From Liopterus haemorrhoidalis (taxonomy: Eukaryota; Arthropoda; Insecta; Coleoptera; Dytiscidae), in assembly GCA_963971575.1 (NCBI GenBank), contig OZ020622.1, positions 11,012,279 through 11,076,278 of the forward strand: a stretch of DNA of 64,000 bases, written 5' to 3'. The notes under the pieces were generated by a model. The model was not told the DNA's origin, ran no database searches, and worked only from the letters and a program-made list of their open reading frames with translations. The translations under genes and the position numbers were made by a program. Positions 1 to 11,247 of this stretch are shown one piece after another (the stretch's first letter is position 1; each line of letters starts with the position of its first letter).

Positions 1-374
1 ACAATAGTTCAACGAGCACAACTTTTTCGCAAGTTTGTTGATGTGTTGTTCCCAGGTTAACTTGCTGTCTATCTCAAGTCCTAAGAACGAGACCGAAGTG
101 GGGTTATTAACATCTTGTATGTTCCTGGTTGCGAACACCATGTACTGAGTTTTACTATTGTTCATTGTCAATCTATTAGCTAGGAACCAGTTTTGGATAT
201 TGAATAAGGCTAAGTTTCTTTTGTCAAGGAGTGAAGTTATTTGTCTACTGGATTGAAGGATAGTTGTATCGTCAGCGAAGAGGATGGTATCCATGTCGGC
301 ATTAACGTACGGCAAATCCTTGACATATATTAGGAATAAAATGGGACCTCGGACAGATCCTTGTGGTACACCAT
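1..374 (-). pseudogene. Non-LTR retrotransposon reverse transcriptase fragment
   Basis: The minus strand stays open from 374 to the window edge. It encodes the palm of a LINE reverse transcriptase: HGVPQGSVRGPILF (RT motif 4), then LFADDT, the YXDD-type catalytic box, then a SFLGLEIDSKLTWEQHI stretch typical of Jockey/CR1-like elements. The usual glycine-rich and FADD motifs are intact here, but the ORF is cut at 374, where a short tandem repeat begins, so the N-terminal endonuclease is missing. The C-terminus lies beyond the window. Upstream truncation suggests a dead 5'-truncated copy. The exact clade cannot be settled from this piece. Confidence 0.85.
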
Positions 375-385
375 GTTTATTTCAT

Positions 386-605
386 AACAAAGAAATCCTA
401 GACACTCCAGGATCTTAGATCGAGCTGGACCAAATTTTGCAAAGTTTCTCTTTAGGATCCTGCAAATATAATGGCGCATAGAAGTGTTTAGCATTTCGTA
501 GGTACAACAAAGAAATCCTAGACACTTCTACATCCTTAGACCAATCTGTGTGATCTGTGAAATTATGCACATTTATTCTTTAGGACTCAGTGAAAGTAAT
601 GGCAT
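386..605. repeat. Two tandem copies of a ~120-bp repeat
   Basis: A block starting AACAAAGAAATCCTAGACAC occurs at 386 and again at 506, giving a 120-bp period. Each block continues with a diverged TTAGGA(T/C)TC...GTAATGGC stretch. It abuts the RT fragment directly. No coding potential is seen. Confidence 0.6.
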
Positions 606-1298
606 CAAACAATTAAAATATTTGATATTTTTTTGTTCAAAATTTCGCTTTTAATTAAATTGGCTTGTCCAAATAGTCCCGATCAATTCAGCGAGAAGAG
701 AGGAATTTTCTTCAAATCGTTGATTTAGCGGCTGTATTAACACCGTACACCTACTTTCAACAAAGAATTCGTTCGTTTGGGGGGGTCTGATAATTCCCTG
801 TACAATCTCAGCTATCTCAGCTAGTATTTATTAAAGAGAGTCATCTGCAATCAGAAATATACATCAAAATATTCGGTACAGTTGCATATCTCCTTTGGAG
901 ATTTTGTTTTACAATATTCTGCAAAATTTAATATCAAATATAATTTTCAATATTATGATAGGAATGGCGCAGGCTTTGCGGGGCTATATGCAAATATATA
1001 TTCGGGCCCGAAAAAATTGATTTTTTTAGAAATGGAATTTAATATAAGAGACATAAGATGACCTTCATATTTAATATAATTTATAAGTTTATTGTCTTCT
1101 GTCTCGTAGTTTAAATATGAATTTGTCGAAGGGACATTACCAAAAATACAATTGTTTTGAAAGAAACATTTTACGGAATAAGGGTTCATCTGTAAATGTG
1201 ATTGATAGTACAATGAACGATAAAAATAAATAGTCTAGCATGGATAGGATACCTGAAAGTGATCCACTGCTGAAAAAATAGTATAAAAACTCGTTACA
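606..1298. other. Stretch without recognised gene
   Basis: AT-rich sequence. An 86-codon open frame on the minus strand (953-1213) has no recognisable motif and biased amino-acid content, so I do not call it. Confidence 0.5.
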
Positions 1299-2280
1299 TC
1301 AGACTTTTTGCCGATTTTCACAAACAAGTGGGAGAGAACCGGATGAAAAATGGTTCTGGCACGGAGTAGAACTAGAAAAGGTAAAAACATTTAAATATTT
1401 GAGATATATTCTTATCAAAAGAACGGACAAGAACAGGAACATATCAAGGAAGTAACAAAAAAGGCAAATAAAGCCCTTGCACAAGTTTGGGGAGTTGGAG
1501 AAAGAAAGTTTAAAAGTAATTTCAAGTTAAGATGTCTGCTCTTCGACAAATTAATTCTTAGTATCATGCTATATGTGGCTGGAGAGAACAAGAAAGGGTA
1601 GAAAGAGTACAATATAAATATCTGCGATGGTTACTCAGCATAGATAAATTAACACCCATCTACATCTTACTGGAAGAAACCAAAAGGTTCAAAGTGTCGA
1701 AAAGGTTCAAGTGTCCATAGAGGTTGGAAGAAAAACTGTCAGCTACGAAGAAAAGATAAGACTGACTCCTTGGAACGAACTTGCACTCAATAGTTGGCAA
1801 TAAATACAAAGTACAGAAATTAGAAGACAGGAAAAAAACAAATGGGAACAAATGCGCGAGTTTCTACGAAACGATGGGCTACTCGTTGATGGCAGTGGAA
1901 AACAGACGAAGACAAGAATACAGCATGCTGGAAGAAATAACTTTAAGAGAAAAAATATCCAAATACAGATCAGAAGGGAAATAATCCACAACTCCAACTA
2001 CAATAAAAGATACAAGTTTTTAGTATCCATGGAAACGGCAGAATACCTAATGAAAAATGACAAAAATACAAAGACGAGTAGGAAATGAAGAAAATGGAAA
2101 TATGTACTGGAAACAAGAGCAATGAAACAAGTGATATATGTAAAACAGGAGAAGAAACATTGGAACGTCTAACACAGAGGACTTAAGGAACTCCAAATCA
2201 GCTGTACAGATAGTCAATGATTTAAGACCCGACACAAGATGGATGGAGCTGATGAGGAAGAAAAGAGGAGAAAAAAATTG
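1299..2280 (+). pseudogene. LINE C-terminal region, multiply frameshifted
   Basis: Translating across frameshifts gives the C-terminal domain of an insect LINE polyprotein. It begins with an ELEKVKTFKYLRYIL segment (the usual FKYLG motif after the RT thumb), then a KALAQVWGVGERKFK-like connection helix, and much later an NYNKRYKFLV...TAEYL segment followed by an ICKTGEETLERL stretch, the cysteine-containing tail found in these elements. At least four frame changes and several stops separate these parts. The fragment lacks endonuclease and the catalytic RT palm. It resembles the C-terminal scrap at 41590-41791 in type. Clade uncertain. Confidence 0.65.
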
Positions 2281-2489
2281 AAATTTTTTGTTGTGTATTG
2301 TTTATGTTTATGTTAGAATTAATGATTTTTGTTTTGTTTGTGAAAGGTTATACGTAGTACATGAAATGTGAAATGTTTATGAAGATTTTAATCCGAAAGG
2401 AAACAAATAAAAAACTTTACTATATAAAACTTTTTTCCGCACGTGTTGAAGTTAGAAAACGAGTCGTAAAGCGACGAATGTTTTTTTTT

Positions 2490-2760
2490 GACAATTCGTA
2501 TTTATTGTAAAAGTTCCCCAGTTTTTTTAACTAAAAAGGATCTTGGTAGAAAATAGTCTGTAAATTTCAAAAATTCTAACTGCAGGTCCCTATGTCGTGT
2601 AGTTTTTGAGATACCATCTTTCGAAAATGAATTTAACAAATTTTCAAAACTACATGGATCAAAAAGGCGTTAACTCAGGAGAGCCTAAATTTATATTTAG
2701 GTAGATAAAAGCCTAGATTTCAAAAATTATAAATAATCGTCCGATAGATTAGGAAGGAGA
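2490..2760 (-). repeat. Satellite-like repeat unit, inverted relative to 13541-14010
   Basis: Read on the minus strand, this stretch aligns with the array at 13.5-14.0 kb: shared words are GAGTTAACGCC, GGGACCTGCRGTT and AATTTTTGAAAT, at matching spacing. It appears to hold one to two units of about 150 bp. Confidence 0.5.
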
Positions 2761-3352
2761 CTATTTTGAAAGAATAAGAATGAATTTATGTAAAAAGATC
2801 ATTTTTATCGCTGTATTTGCAGTCATATTGTCACTTGGGTGGTTTGCTTGAAGACGAGTCCTGGTTTTAACAATACAAATTTATTAATTATGTATCCTAT
2901 TTACAATATAATGGTATGAATTTGTCCATTGAATTAGGGATGTTTTCGGTCCACCCCGTGTTGGCCAGAATCGGATTTGACCATCAAGGAGTCGAGGAGC
3001 GTGGAGAAGCCTTCTCCCATTTACATGGTGACTGCTTGCTTGGCTCACCAGCGGTACGAGTATCTGGCGTCGGTTTCGTGGTCGTCACGTGTAAAGGAGT
3101 GGTCTAGGTTCCTCTGCCTCAATACCGTGCGACGTCCACGCATTTGTACTTACTGGTTGACCCAGTTCCAATATTCATTCGTCATGACAAATATTTCCTT
3201 ATTACGAAAATGCGGCGTATGCATTTTCGTAATCAGGTAACATATGCTAGACGCTTACACATAGTTTTTTAATCAAACAGCTGAGCGTTACAATGTCTAG
3301 ATGTCGTAATCCTGACCTAGGATTACCTTTGTGACAAAATCTTGGCGTATTG
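2761..3352. other. Stretch without recognised gene
   Basis: Short open frames at 2916-3107 and 2977-3240 overlap each other and show no domain or convincing splice sites. No repeat family recognised. Confidence 0.4.
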
Positions 3353-4275
3353 TACGAGGGCGTATTGAAAAGTAAGGTCTCCTATTTTTTTTTTTTTTTC
3401 ATATAAAATCAAATTTATTCACAGTTTTGCGTACATTGTTGGAAAGGTTGAACATTTATCTATTTTTCTACAAAGTCGCCTTGACGAACAATCACTTTTT
3501 GCATCCTGGTAACCAGCTTTTTAATGCCGGCGTCGTACCACTCTACCGCCGCGTCGCGAAGCCAACGATTTTTGAATGCAAAAAAGGTTTCTCCGATAGA
3601 CATTCATCGCCAGTTAGTGGAAGTGTACGGTGAGAAGTGTATTGACATAAAAAACGTGCGGGCCGGGAGTTTTCTGAGAGCCAGGAAAACGTCCACGATG
3701 AGCAGCGGTCGGGGCGGCTGAGTTTGCCGGAATCAACGGCGGATCGAATCGACGAGATGGTGCGCAATAACCGGAGAATAACCCTTCATGAGATAAGGGA
3801 AGGTCTTAATGAAAAGTGTGGCTACTTATCCGTGCAGAATATTGTGTCGGAGGTCCTCGGTTACCACAAGGTGTCCGCCAGGTGGGTCCCTAAGCGGTGA
3901 GTTGCTGAACACAAGAGAAAGCGCGTGGAAAGTGCCACAGAATGTCTCCGCCGCTATGAGGAAGAGGGCGAAGAATTTCTGGATTCGATTGTGACTGGAG
4001 ACGAAACTTGGGCACATCATTACACCCCGGAAATGAGGAAGCGCAAGAAGCTGTCGTTAGTTGGCTTCGCGACGCGGCGGGAGATTGGTACGACGCTGGC
4101 ATTAAAAAGGTGGTTACCAGGATGCAAAAAGTGATTGATCGTCAAGGCGAGTTTGTAGAAAAATAGCTAAATGTTCAACCTTTCCAACGATGTATGTAGG
4201 GTTGTAAATAAATGTGATTTTCTATGAAAAAAAAAAAAGAAAATAGGAGACCTTACTTTTCAATACGCCCTCGTA
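3353..4275 (+). mobile_element. Rearranged mariner element with ~215-bp inverted arms
   Basis: The element is flanked by TA and has outer ends TACGAGGGCGTATTGAAAAG and its inverse. The match between ends does not stop at a normal ~30-bp TIR. The left arm (3353-3566) is an inverted copy of the right arm (4060-4275), which holds the 3' end of the transposase gene and 3' UTR. The 5' end of the original mariner has therefore been replaced by an inverted copy of its own 3' end, giving a foldback derivative with a ~490-bp unique centre. Confidence 0.85.
3590..4166 (+). pseudogene. Mariner transposase, internally deleted
   Basis: Frames joined by eye give the mariner N-terminal helix-turn-helix region (IHRQLVEVYGE, DIKNVR, NVHDEQRSGR), the linker (KVSARWVPK) and the block around the first catalytic aspartate (IVTGDETWAHHYTPE). 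Sequence then jumps to the extreme C-terminus, GDWYDAGIKKVVTRMQK ending GEFVEK. The second and third catalytic aspartates are missing, so the product cannot transpose. Stops and frameshifts occur near 3900 and 4050. A full mariner transposase is about 345 residues; roughly 190 remain. Confidence 0.85.
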
Positions 4276-4841
4276 CTTATCATTTATTACTTCTGCTTTG
4301 TAATAGCTTCAACGTATTGAATTTTTGTATCGCGTTACGAAATTTTCTGTTGTATTTGAAACACGTCGGGACGGTGGGCGTTTTACACAACAATACTAAT
4401 AATACTATTAAAAAAATCATAATTTCAATCCAAAACCAAGTGTTTCTAATCAAAAAAATCCACTCAAATTTAATCCTGTGTAATCCACTGTGAACCGCGA
4501 CTTTATCGACATAACTTGAATACTAAGTAAGCTGCATTGTACATGAAAAACAGTAGACTAAAGAAGGGAAAAAGGAAAATGTATACGCCTCTACGTGAGA
4601 TTTATTTAAAACCTTTCTAAAAATAGGACTTTTGTTTTGATAAAACTGTATAAACCCAAACAAATATCACAGTGTCGCTTTGAATACAGTCGACAATATT
4701 AAGTGACAACGAAAACAGTGTCAGGTTATGATATGTGTTGAGCATGAAAGAATAGAGAAAAGTAAGAGATTTGGGAAGAAAACTTAAGCCACGGTCCACC
4801 TTGTATAAGATATATTAGCTAGAAGATCCAGCGAGGATTAG
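4276..4841. other. Stretch without recognised gene
   Basis: AT-rich spacer between two TA-flanked transposons. No motif recognised in its short open frames. Confidence 0.4.
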
Positions 4842-5761
4842 TACAAGGTGTCTCAAAAGAAATTTTATATTTATTTAGCTTACTGCGTGAACGCAACGTA
4901 TCCGAGGGGCGCGGGGGTTATGTCAATCGGTAGCCTGGCTCTTGGGAATTCAGTCGCTATGGAGCGTTTCTCGGGAGAAGACCGCGCGTTATGCGTGCGA
5001 GAGTTTTACAAAAACGGTCATTCGGCGACTGTAGCGCGTAGAAAATTCTGCAGTATTCGAGGTTTTCGCCACTTAAATGATGCGCCAAGCATTCCTCTCA
5101 TTCGACATTGGGTTAAAAAGTTTGAAGAGACTGGTACAACGCTGGATAAATCAAAATCCGGGCGACCTAGGTCATCAAGAACGGTAGAAAACGTGGAGAA
5201 TGTTAATCAGTCTGTTCGTGACGACCCGAACCTTTCAATTCGGAAGCGCGCAAGTGCTTTAAATGTGCATAGATCATCATTACATCGCATTATGTACAAA
5301 GACCTAAAGCTGCACCCCTACAAAATTCAATTGGTGCAAGAATTAAAGCCCCAAGATGCCAGTCAGAGGCTTAATTCTCAGGCAAATTGATCTCCCGGAG
5401 AGTTGACATAAATTGGCCTCCACGCAGTCCAGATTTAACCCCTATGGACTTTTTCCTATGGGGTTATCTTAAATCTAAAGTTTACGCCAATAAACCGACT
5501 TCACTGGCGCATTTGAAAGAAAATATCCGTCACGAAATGGCAGCCATCCCTGAGTCCACCTGCCGAGACGTCATAAGTAATTTTACTGTTCGATTAAATG
5601 AGTGCCGAGAACGCGAGGGTCTACATTTAGACGATATTATTTTTAAGAAATAAATCCCCAAAAAGTGTATTTTAATAATTAATAAACATTTTTTCTATAT
5701 ACGGTTTACTTTTTTTTTAATCGATCCACTAAATATAAAATTTCTTTTGAGACACCTTGTA
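4842..5761 (+). mobile_element. Tc1/mariner-like element with 28-bp TIRs
   Basis: The ends read TACAAGGTGTCTCAAAAGAA at 4842 and its inverse at 5733-5761, with TA at both borders. The pairing continues into AATTTTATATTTA. The element carries one internally deleted transposase gene and is non-autonomous. Confidence 0.88.
4920..5653 (+). pseudogene. Tc1/mariner-type transposase (DUF4817-like N-terminus), central deletion
   Basis: The first part begins near MERFSGEDRALCVREFYK, the start common to insect transposases with a DUF4817-like helix-turn-helix. It runs through APSIPLIRHWVKKFEETG, SGRPRSSRT and a second HTH (SIRKRASALNVHRSSLHRIM) to HPYKIQLVQELKPQD. A deletion near 5370 joins this, out of frame, to the C-terminus: FSGKLISRRVDINWPPRSPD, then LTPMDFFLWGYLKSKVY, which carries the last catalytic aspartate. 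The first two catalytic residues are missing. The downstream frame continues to 5653. Confidence 0.85.
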
Positions 5762-6544
5762 TTTAAAATACATGGACAAAAACCTGATGAAATACATGGA
5801 GTGATCAAAAAGTTGCAATTTTTTTAAATTTCTGCGCTACATTTTCGAATCGGTAAACTTTTTTGCTGCCACGTTGGTTAACCTGTCTTTGACCTTGGAT
5901 ACATTGCTGGAAGTGCAGAATACGACTGCGGAAAATACCAGGATTACCAACATCTACTGGTTTGTACAAACATAGGAGGTAGCTGCACACCTAACGACCT
6001 CAATGATGCCAATGACGAAGCGCTCTTAGTAACAAGATTTTAGGAGAAGTGTATATGACGTGGTATTGTGGACACGAAATGATGATGATGATCTGCCTTT
6101 GACGACTGTCTCAATTGGCAGCAATATTGGATGTGTATTAAATAGCGTATTCGATTGGGTGCTCTATGCACCTTAGGTCACTCGGCGAGCAAGTTTCATA
6201 TTCGATTGAGCGAGTAGTTGCTCTATAGTTGATAAAATTTGTATTCGATTGGGAATGGTAACTGCTCTGAGAGTGCACTGCGAACATTTTTTCTTGCTCT
6301 GGCTAAAGAGTCAGAGCAGCGTCGAGCAATGTGGCACATAGCGGTATTTCAAAGCTTGTATGTTTATTAGAACTAATTGAATATTTATAACGTAGTGATG
6401 CATCTTTTTGTATAATAAATCAAATCAGGAAATTAAAAGACATAAAATAATTTAAAAAAAGTAATATTTTGAGAATATAAATAAACAGAAAACAAATAAA
6501 TTATTGCAATTACAAAAATAAAATTATAAAAATTATACATAAAA
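5762..6544. other. Stretch without recognised gene
   Basis: No gene, TIR pair or tandem repeat recognised. Three occurrences of a TATTCGATTGGG/TATTCGATTGAG word lie between 6140 and 6260, spaced irregularly. Confidence 0.4.
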
Positions 6545-6598
6545 TACGAGGGATGTTTCCAAAGTTCTGGAAATTTAGCTATAATTTTTATTATTTTG

Positions 6599-7120
6599 TT
6601 AATTTTCGTCAATATTACAATGTAGTTTTTCAACATAATCTCCATTTAACTGAATACATTTATCCCAACGATAAACTAATTTTTTTAAGCCGCCATCTAA
6701 GAACTTTTTCGGACGTTTTCTATTGAGTTTCTGTTCTGGTCCCAACAGCCTTGGCACCCAGCGCGGCGAAACCTTGCTAACGCCCAAACAATCATGCAAG
6801 ATGTTATGAACTTGTCGTGTACCTATCCCTAGGCGCACACTAATTTGACGAATAGTCATTCGCCTGTCCTCTTTCAGTAGGTCTTTGACGGCAGTAATGT
6901 TTCTTTCATTTACCAACGTGCTTGGGCACCCACTGCGTGGATCGTCTTCTAGTGATGTTCTACCGGTTTTAAAACGATCGATCCACCGATAAACAGTACT
7001 TTTGGATTCTGCAGACTCACCAAATACTCCTTGCAGACGCTGAATAATTTCTGATGTTTTCACACCTTCTTTCCACAAAAAGAAAATTATTGCTCTTTGA
7101 GATTTTGCTACGTATTCCAT
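6599..7120 (-). pseudogene. Mariner transposase with fused ends (catalytic core deleted)
   Basis: One uninterrupted 173-codon frame starts at ATG 7120. It has the mariner N-terminal HTH (MEYVAKSQRAIIFFLWKEG, then TVYRWIDRFKTGRTSLEDD, SGCPSTLVNERN), the second HTH (MTIRQISVRLGIGTRQVHNI) and the linker SPRWVPRLLGPEQK. It then passes directly into the C-terminal tail (LDGGLKKLVYRWDKCIQLNG, DYVEK). The whole DD34D catalytic core is gone but the frame is preserved. It could in principle make a DNA-binding protein that recognises mariner ends without cutting. No expression evidence. Confidence 0.85.
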
Positions 7121-7234
7121 GGTTACAAAAGCAGTGCTATGAAAACGCGTCTATATCAGTCGAACACCTAAATCAGACTGAACAATATTGCACTAGATAG
7201 TTGCATAAATATGTCAAGACTTGTCTGGCACCAA

Positions 7235-7276
7235 TAACATTATTTTTATTATTATTATTATTTTTTATTTATTTAT

Positions 7277-7311
<35 letters not shown>

Positions 7312-8560
7312 TTTGTTATTTACATGACAAAAATATAAAGTACATTTACAATAACGTTTATACAATTCAAACACGTTTTAAAATATCGTTATTGAATATG
7401 AAAATTAAGTAGGTTAGAACAGAAAAAAAGTAAATTATGAGTAGATAAATAAATAAAGAAGACGCATATTCTAATTCTTCCAGAGAAACTGGAGGATAAG
7501 TATATGCTACCACTATAGACTGTAGGAGACCAGTCTGTGTGTGGTGTTCAAATACAATTTTATTTGTGAATTTATAAATTATTATTTATGCTATTTATTT
7601 ACGCTTATTACAATAAAGTTAAGAAACAAATTGTTCAATTAATTATTTACATATTATATAACGATTTTAAATCCTCACCAGATAAGTTTTTACAAAATTC
7701 TTTTGACAATTTCTTATAATTATATTTTATTATATTACCATTATTGTTTACATTTTGATTACAGTATTGTTGGAATTTATTAAATATTTTTGGTACAAAG
7801 TAAGAAAAGCATCGTTGTCCAATTTTCTTAATAGATTTGTTATGTTTAGCTTGTTGTTTATTGCGAGTGTTATAACTGTGAGACAGCCTTGTTATAATAT
7901 TTTTGTTTTTATGTGTATATTGCAATATTGACAAGGTATATAATTGATACAAATTCATGGCTTTTGATTCATTGAAAAGTTTATCGCTTGGATATGACAT
8001 AGGTTTTTTATTTAAAATTTTAAGAATAATTTTTTGACATATAACTATTTTCTTAAGATATTTATCGGCTGCAGCACCCCAGCCAATTATCCCATAAGAC
8101 AATATCGACTGTACTAATCCATAATAAAAATTATACAGAATTCTGACTGGCATGATCTCCCTTAATTTTTTAAAAATATAGTAAGTTTTCCGTAAATTAG
8201 TTACTAATTTGTTTATATGTTCATCCCATCTAAAGTGCTCGTCTATAATTAAACCCAGATATTTGATTTTATCTGATTTTCTGATACCTATCTCGCACTG
8301 ACAGTCTAATAATACCTTACAATCTTCATTATGGAGTACAATAGTATCGAAGGAGGGTTGATTGTTATTATATATTGAGAAATTAATAAAACAGGATTTA
8401 GAATCATTTAAAGTTAACAAATTTGTATCTAGCCAGTTTTTTATTATTGTCATATCCCGCTCCATTGCAATTTTTACATCTTTCCATGATTGCGCCTCAT
8501 TGTATAATACTGTATCAGCATAAGCAATTATTTTACCGGTTACATTGCCTATAAGTTCTG
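7235..8560 (-). mobile_element. 5'-truncated LINE nested in the mariner
   Basis: A minus-strand retrotransposon fragment ends in an A/T-rich tail of TAAATAAA and TAA units around 7235-7270. It includes a long 3' UTR with an AT microsatellite and starts abruptly near 8560 inside RT sequence. That is the signature of 5'-truncated target-primed insertion. It separates the mariner right TIR from its transposase. Confidence 0.8.
7647..8555 (-). pseudogene. LINE reverse transcriptase C-terminal half
   Basis: The reading frame enters through the RT catalytic region as KIIAYADTVLYNE. The usual YADDT has lost one aspartate codon, which should abolish polymerase activity. The frame then stays open to the stop at 7647. 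It has the typical NWLDTNLLTLNDSKS segment, KIKYLGLIIDEHFRWDEHI, a connection region (LVQSILSYGIIGWGAA) and a lysine/asparagine-rich C-terminus with HSYNTRNK, all features of Jockey/CR1-like LINEs. About 300 residues remain of a protein usually near 900. Confidence 0.85.
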
Positions 8561-8880
8561 CGTAATTTAATTATAGCACAATTCCCAGAATTTAGGAAAC
8601 ATCCCTCGTATTATCCTGCACAGTTTACGCAAGGAAATCACTATATTTTTAAATAATTAATAATAACAATAATAAAAACGTATTTAATTGGGAGTTAATC
8701 CGATGCGTTCGCTAGTTAAACTAGGATACAGCATGACGTCATTTGTTCGCTCGGAGAGCAATTCCAGAGTGGTCCACTCGAATACGCCATTATATTTGAC
8801 AGCTAATTTAAGAAGTTGTGTTTCTGTATATTCGGAGATTTTTGATTTTTCACGAGGGATAAAAGATTATTCAAACGTCT

Positions 8881-9009
8881 GTAACCGACCAGCTGAAAGC
8901 TATTGCCGTATCCAAGTTCCAGCACTGCTATGAGGATTGGAAGAACCGTCTCCAGCGTTGTGAGGCTTCCCAAGGAAGTTATTTTGAGGGAGACAATATT
9001 GAATTGTAA
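8881..9009 (+). pseudogene. Mariner-type transposase C-terminal scrap
   Basis: A 42-residue frame reads LKAIAVSKFQHCYEDWKNRL then QRCEASQGSYFEGD and a stop. This is the classic mariner/SETMAR-like transposase tail (a W-K-R...C...G-Y-F-E pattern). Nothing upstream in frame is recognisable, and no TIR is visible. Confidence 0.6.
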
Positions 9010-9235
9010 TTCTATTCGAATAAAAAAAAAATAAATAAATAATAATCAGTCCGGTTACTTAATTTACACATTTCGTAAGTGCGTTATAATCGATGGGAAT
9101 TATTTTAAAAGGGACAATATAAAAATTGATAAATAAATAAATATTGTTTTGTAAATTAAAAAATTGCACGAAATTTTTGATCACATCTCAAACCTCACAC
9201 CTCATAGTTATAAATTATCTGGTGTTTTATTTTTT

Positions 9236-9665
9236 AATCTGTCCAATATTGCTCGAGAATACAGTTTGAGAAAACTATGCTACAAATACTATTAAACTTT
9301 TCTCGCATCCGACATTTTCATGCGATATTCAAGAATAGCACCCCCAGAAGGTAAAAACTCAAAGGAGAGTAGAAACTGATGAATGAATTAAAAAACGCCA
9401 ACGCACACCTGCTTCATAAGTTGATTTTAATGAAATTTGAACGACGTGGTTTATAAAGTGCATCTCGTATTTGTATTCCGTAGTTGTATTACGTTTATCA
9501 ATAGTATTGGAGTGTTGTCTCATTCTCTGTAATACTATACACTACAGAATACTCCAAGGAAATATAAATCGACTATTCATTGCTTTAACATAATATGTTT
9601 AAACTCTTGTAACACAGTGTCATCGAAAAGCAATCATACACTGTCGAAAGATATGAACAATAGGT
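9236..9665. repeat. Dispersed repeat, copy 1 (direct partner at 11248)
   Basis: About 430 bp aligns in the same direction with 11248-11665. Shared words include TGATTTTAATG, ATTTGAACGA, GGCTCATTCTCTGTAAT (here TCTCATTCTCTGTAAT) and ACACTACAGAATACTC. Divergence is roughly a quarter of positions by eye. No coding potential. Confidence 0.7.
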
Positions 9666-10163
9666 AAATAAAATAGGTTTTAAAATATTATTTTATTATA
9701 CTGTTATACGCTGTGATTCAACCTATATTTTTAATTAATTTAGATTTGTGTTTTTAAGCTATCAAAGAGGAATAACTCATTTATAGTAATGAAATACTTA
9801 TAAACCAAATAACACATTGTTAATAGAGAAAAATACGTTTTTGAAATTGAAAAAAATGAAGCCGTTTATCAATATATTTCTTATTAATCTAATGAAGACT
9901 TGAATACGAAGCAAATGTAGAAAAAGGCGCTGGCATTTTTTCCCAGGTATATAATAAGTAAAGGCGGCATGAATGTGTAGGACAAATTTTGCTTTGTAGT
10001 AATCACGGCAAAATGAACGATATTTGTTACATAATTTATTGTCTGTTAATCTAAGAGCTTTAAAAACAAATTTTATGTTAAAATATTTTTTTGTTAATTT
10101 TAATTCGAATACCTAATACCATTATTTAGGTTTCTAGATATGTGCAGTATTTTTTAAACATAT

Positions 10164-10190
10164 ATATGTGTGTGTGTGTGTGTGTGTGTA
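10164..10190. repeat. (TG)n microsatellite
   Basis: An ATATATATG lead-in is followed by about 11 TG units, inside Helentron-like copy A. Confidence 0.9.
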
Positions 10191-10394
10191 TAGCAAGGTT
10201 CATTAAGATTTTGAAAATTGCGCCTATGGTTTCCATTGGTTGTCATATGCTCGCCCCTCTGGTTTCGTATACATGACATATAGAATGAAAATATAATTCC
10301 AACAATTCCAACAGTTTATTAAAGTTACGCTCTTAAAAATTAAATGCAACATTTGCTAAAATGTAACTAGAATATTGAAAAAATAATTGTCTCC

Positions 10395-10470
10395 TCTGCC
10401 CGGGAGCGAATCCTAGATTGCCGCGTAGCAAGCGAGCAAGCTAACCATTAGACCAGGTTACGCCTTCTAG
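10395..10470 (-). ncRNA. tRNA-like Pol III unit in element copy A
   Basis: On the minus strand TGGTCTAATGGTTAG (10455-10441) matches the tRNA A box with its D-loop GG. GGATTCGCTCCC (10413-10402) is a degenerate B box with a complementary GGGAGC/GCTCCC-like arm nearby. Spacing fits a tRNA body. A T-run follows. It lies at the same internal position as different tRNA-like sequences in the other copies. It is unlikely to be a functional tRNA. Confidence 0.6.
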
Positions 10471-11247
10471 TATAGTGTGTTACATAACTATAACTTTTGT
10501 ACATCGTCCTCCAAAAAACACAAAAAATGCGTTATTTTCCGAAAATATAATCTGATCAAAAATTTCTGTTGTACTATTCCGGTTCACACAAATGTACATT
10601 ATTTAGAATTTTTTCAGATTTTTAGTTTAAAACATCTGGGCTACAGGGTGTGGGACAACATTTGTTTGCACTATTTTGGCAAAAATCGCATCAAAATAAT
10701 TTATTTTGCAAAAACTAATAGCTTTCATTTGATACCCTAGTCAGAATTGTTTATATTTTTAGGGGAATATGTTTTTTAGATGTTTTAGTATTTTTCCTAT
10801 GTGTGGGTTAAAGACTTGTATAAGCATGCCAAATTTCAACTCTCTAGGTTTAGCCGTTTGGCTAAAATTTTTACTGAACAGACAGACAGACAGACGACAA
10901 AATGACGGTATATGGGTTTTTTGGTCATACCTACAAAACCCTAAAAACTGTTGACTTTGGTGTGATTATACAACAAATATTCCTAGACATCCAGGATTAT
11001 GTTGGCTTCTTATAATTACTAAATGCCTACAAAACCCTGAAATGAAAATTCACTCTTTACATCAATTTTTTAAAAGTATTCGAACAAAAACTGAAGTGGT
11101 TGTTTGTATGCATCCTTCACGGCAAATTGCAATCACGTTGAGATTTTTCCAGCCAAATAAATGTACCTTGTTTATTTATTTTGTTTGTAAGTCTTGTTAT
11201 GTCTGGCATTTAAAAATTGTCATATGTGAAAATTGTTACATCAATTG

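Larger units (their letters stand above)
6545..8610 (-). mobile_element. Mariner element split by a nested LINE
   Basis: TIRs start TACGAGGGATGTTTCC at 6545 and end with the inverse at 8610; both borders are TA. The pairing extends about 40 bp (CTGGAAATTTAGCTATAATT versus its partner). The transposase gene lies near the left end on the minus strand. About 1.3 kb between the right TIR and the transposase 5' UTR is a LINE fragment, so the original element was near 0.75 kb and already internally deleted. Confidence 0.88.
9942..10947 (-). mobile_element. Helentron-like (HINE-type) element, copy A
   Basis: Read on the minus strand it starts TTTTTAGGGTTTTGTAGGT at 10947. A short CTGT microsatellite and the conserved CAAACGGCTAAACCTAGAG block follow, and it ends at ATACCTGGG near 9942. 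Inverted subterminal 16-mers (AGGGTTTTGYAGGTAT), a (GTCT)n tract close to one of them and, in other copies, a terminal palindrome match the layout known for Helentron-derived non-autonomous elements (DINE-1/HINE). The terminal palindrome has decayed in this copy. No transposase or Rep/helicase is encoded. Confidence 0.65.
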
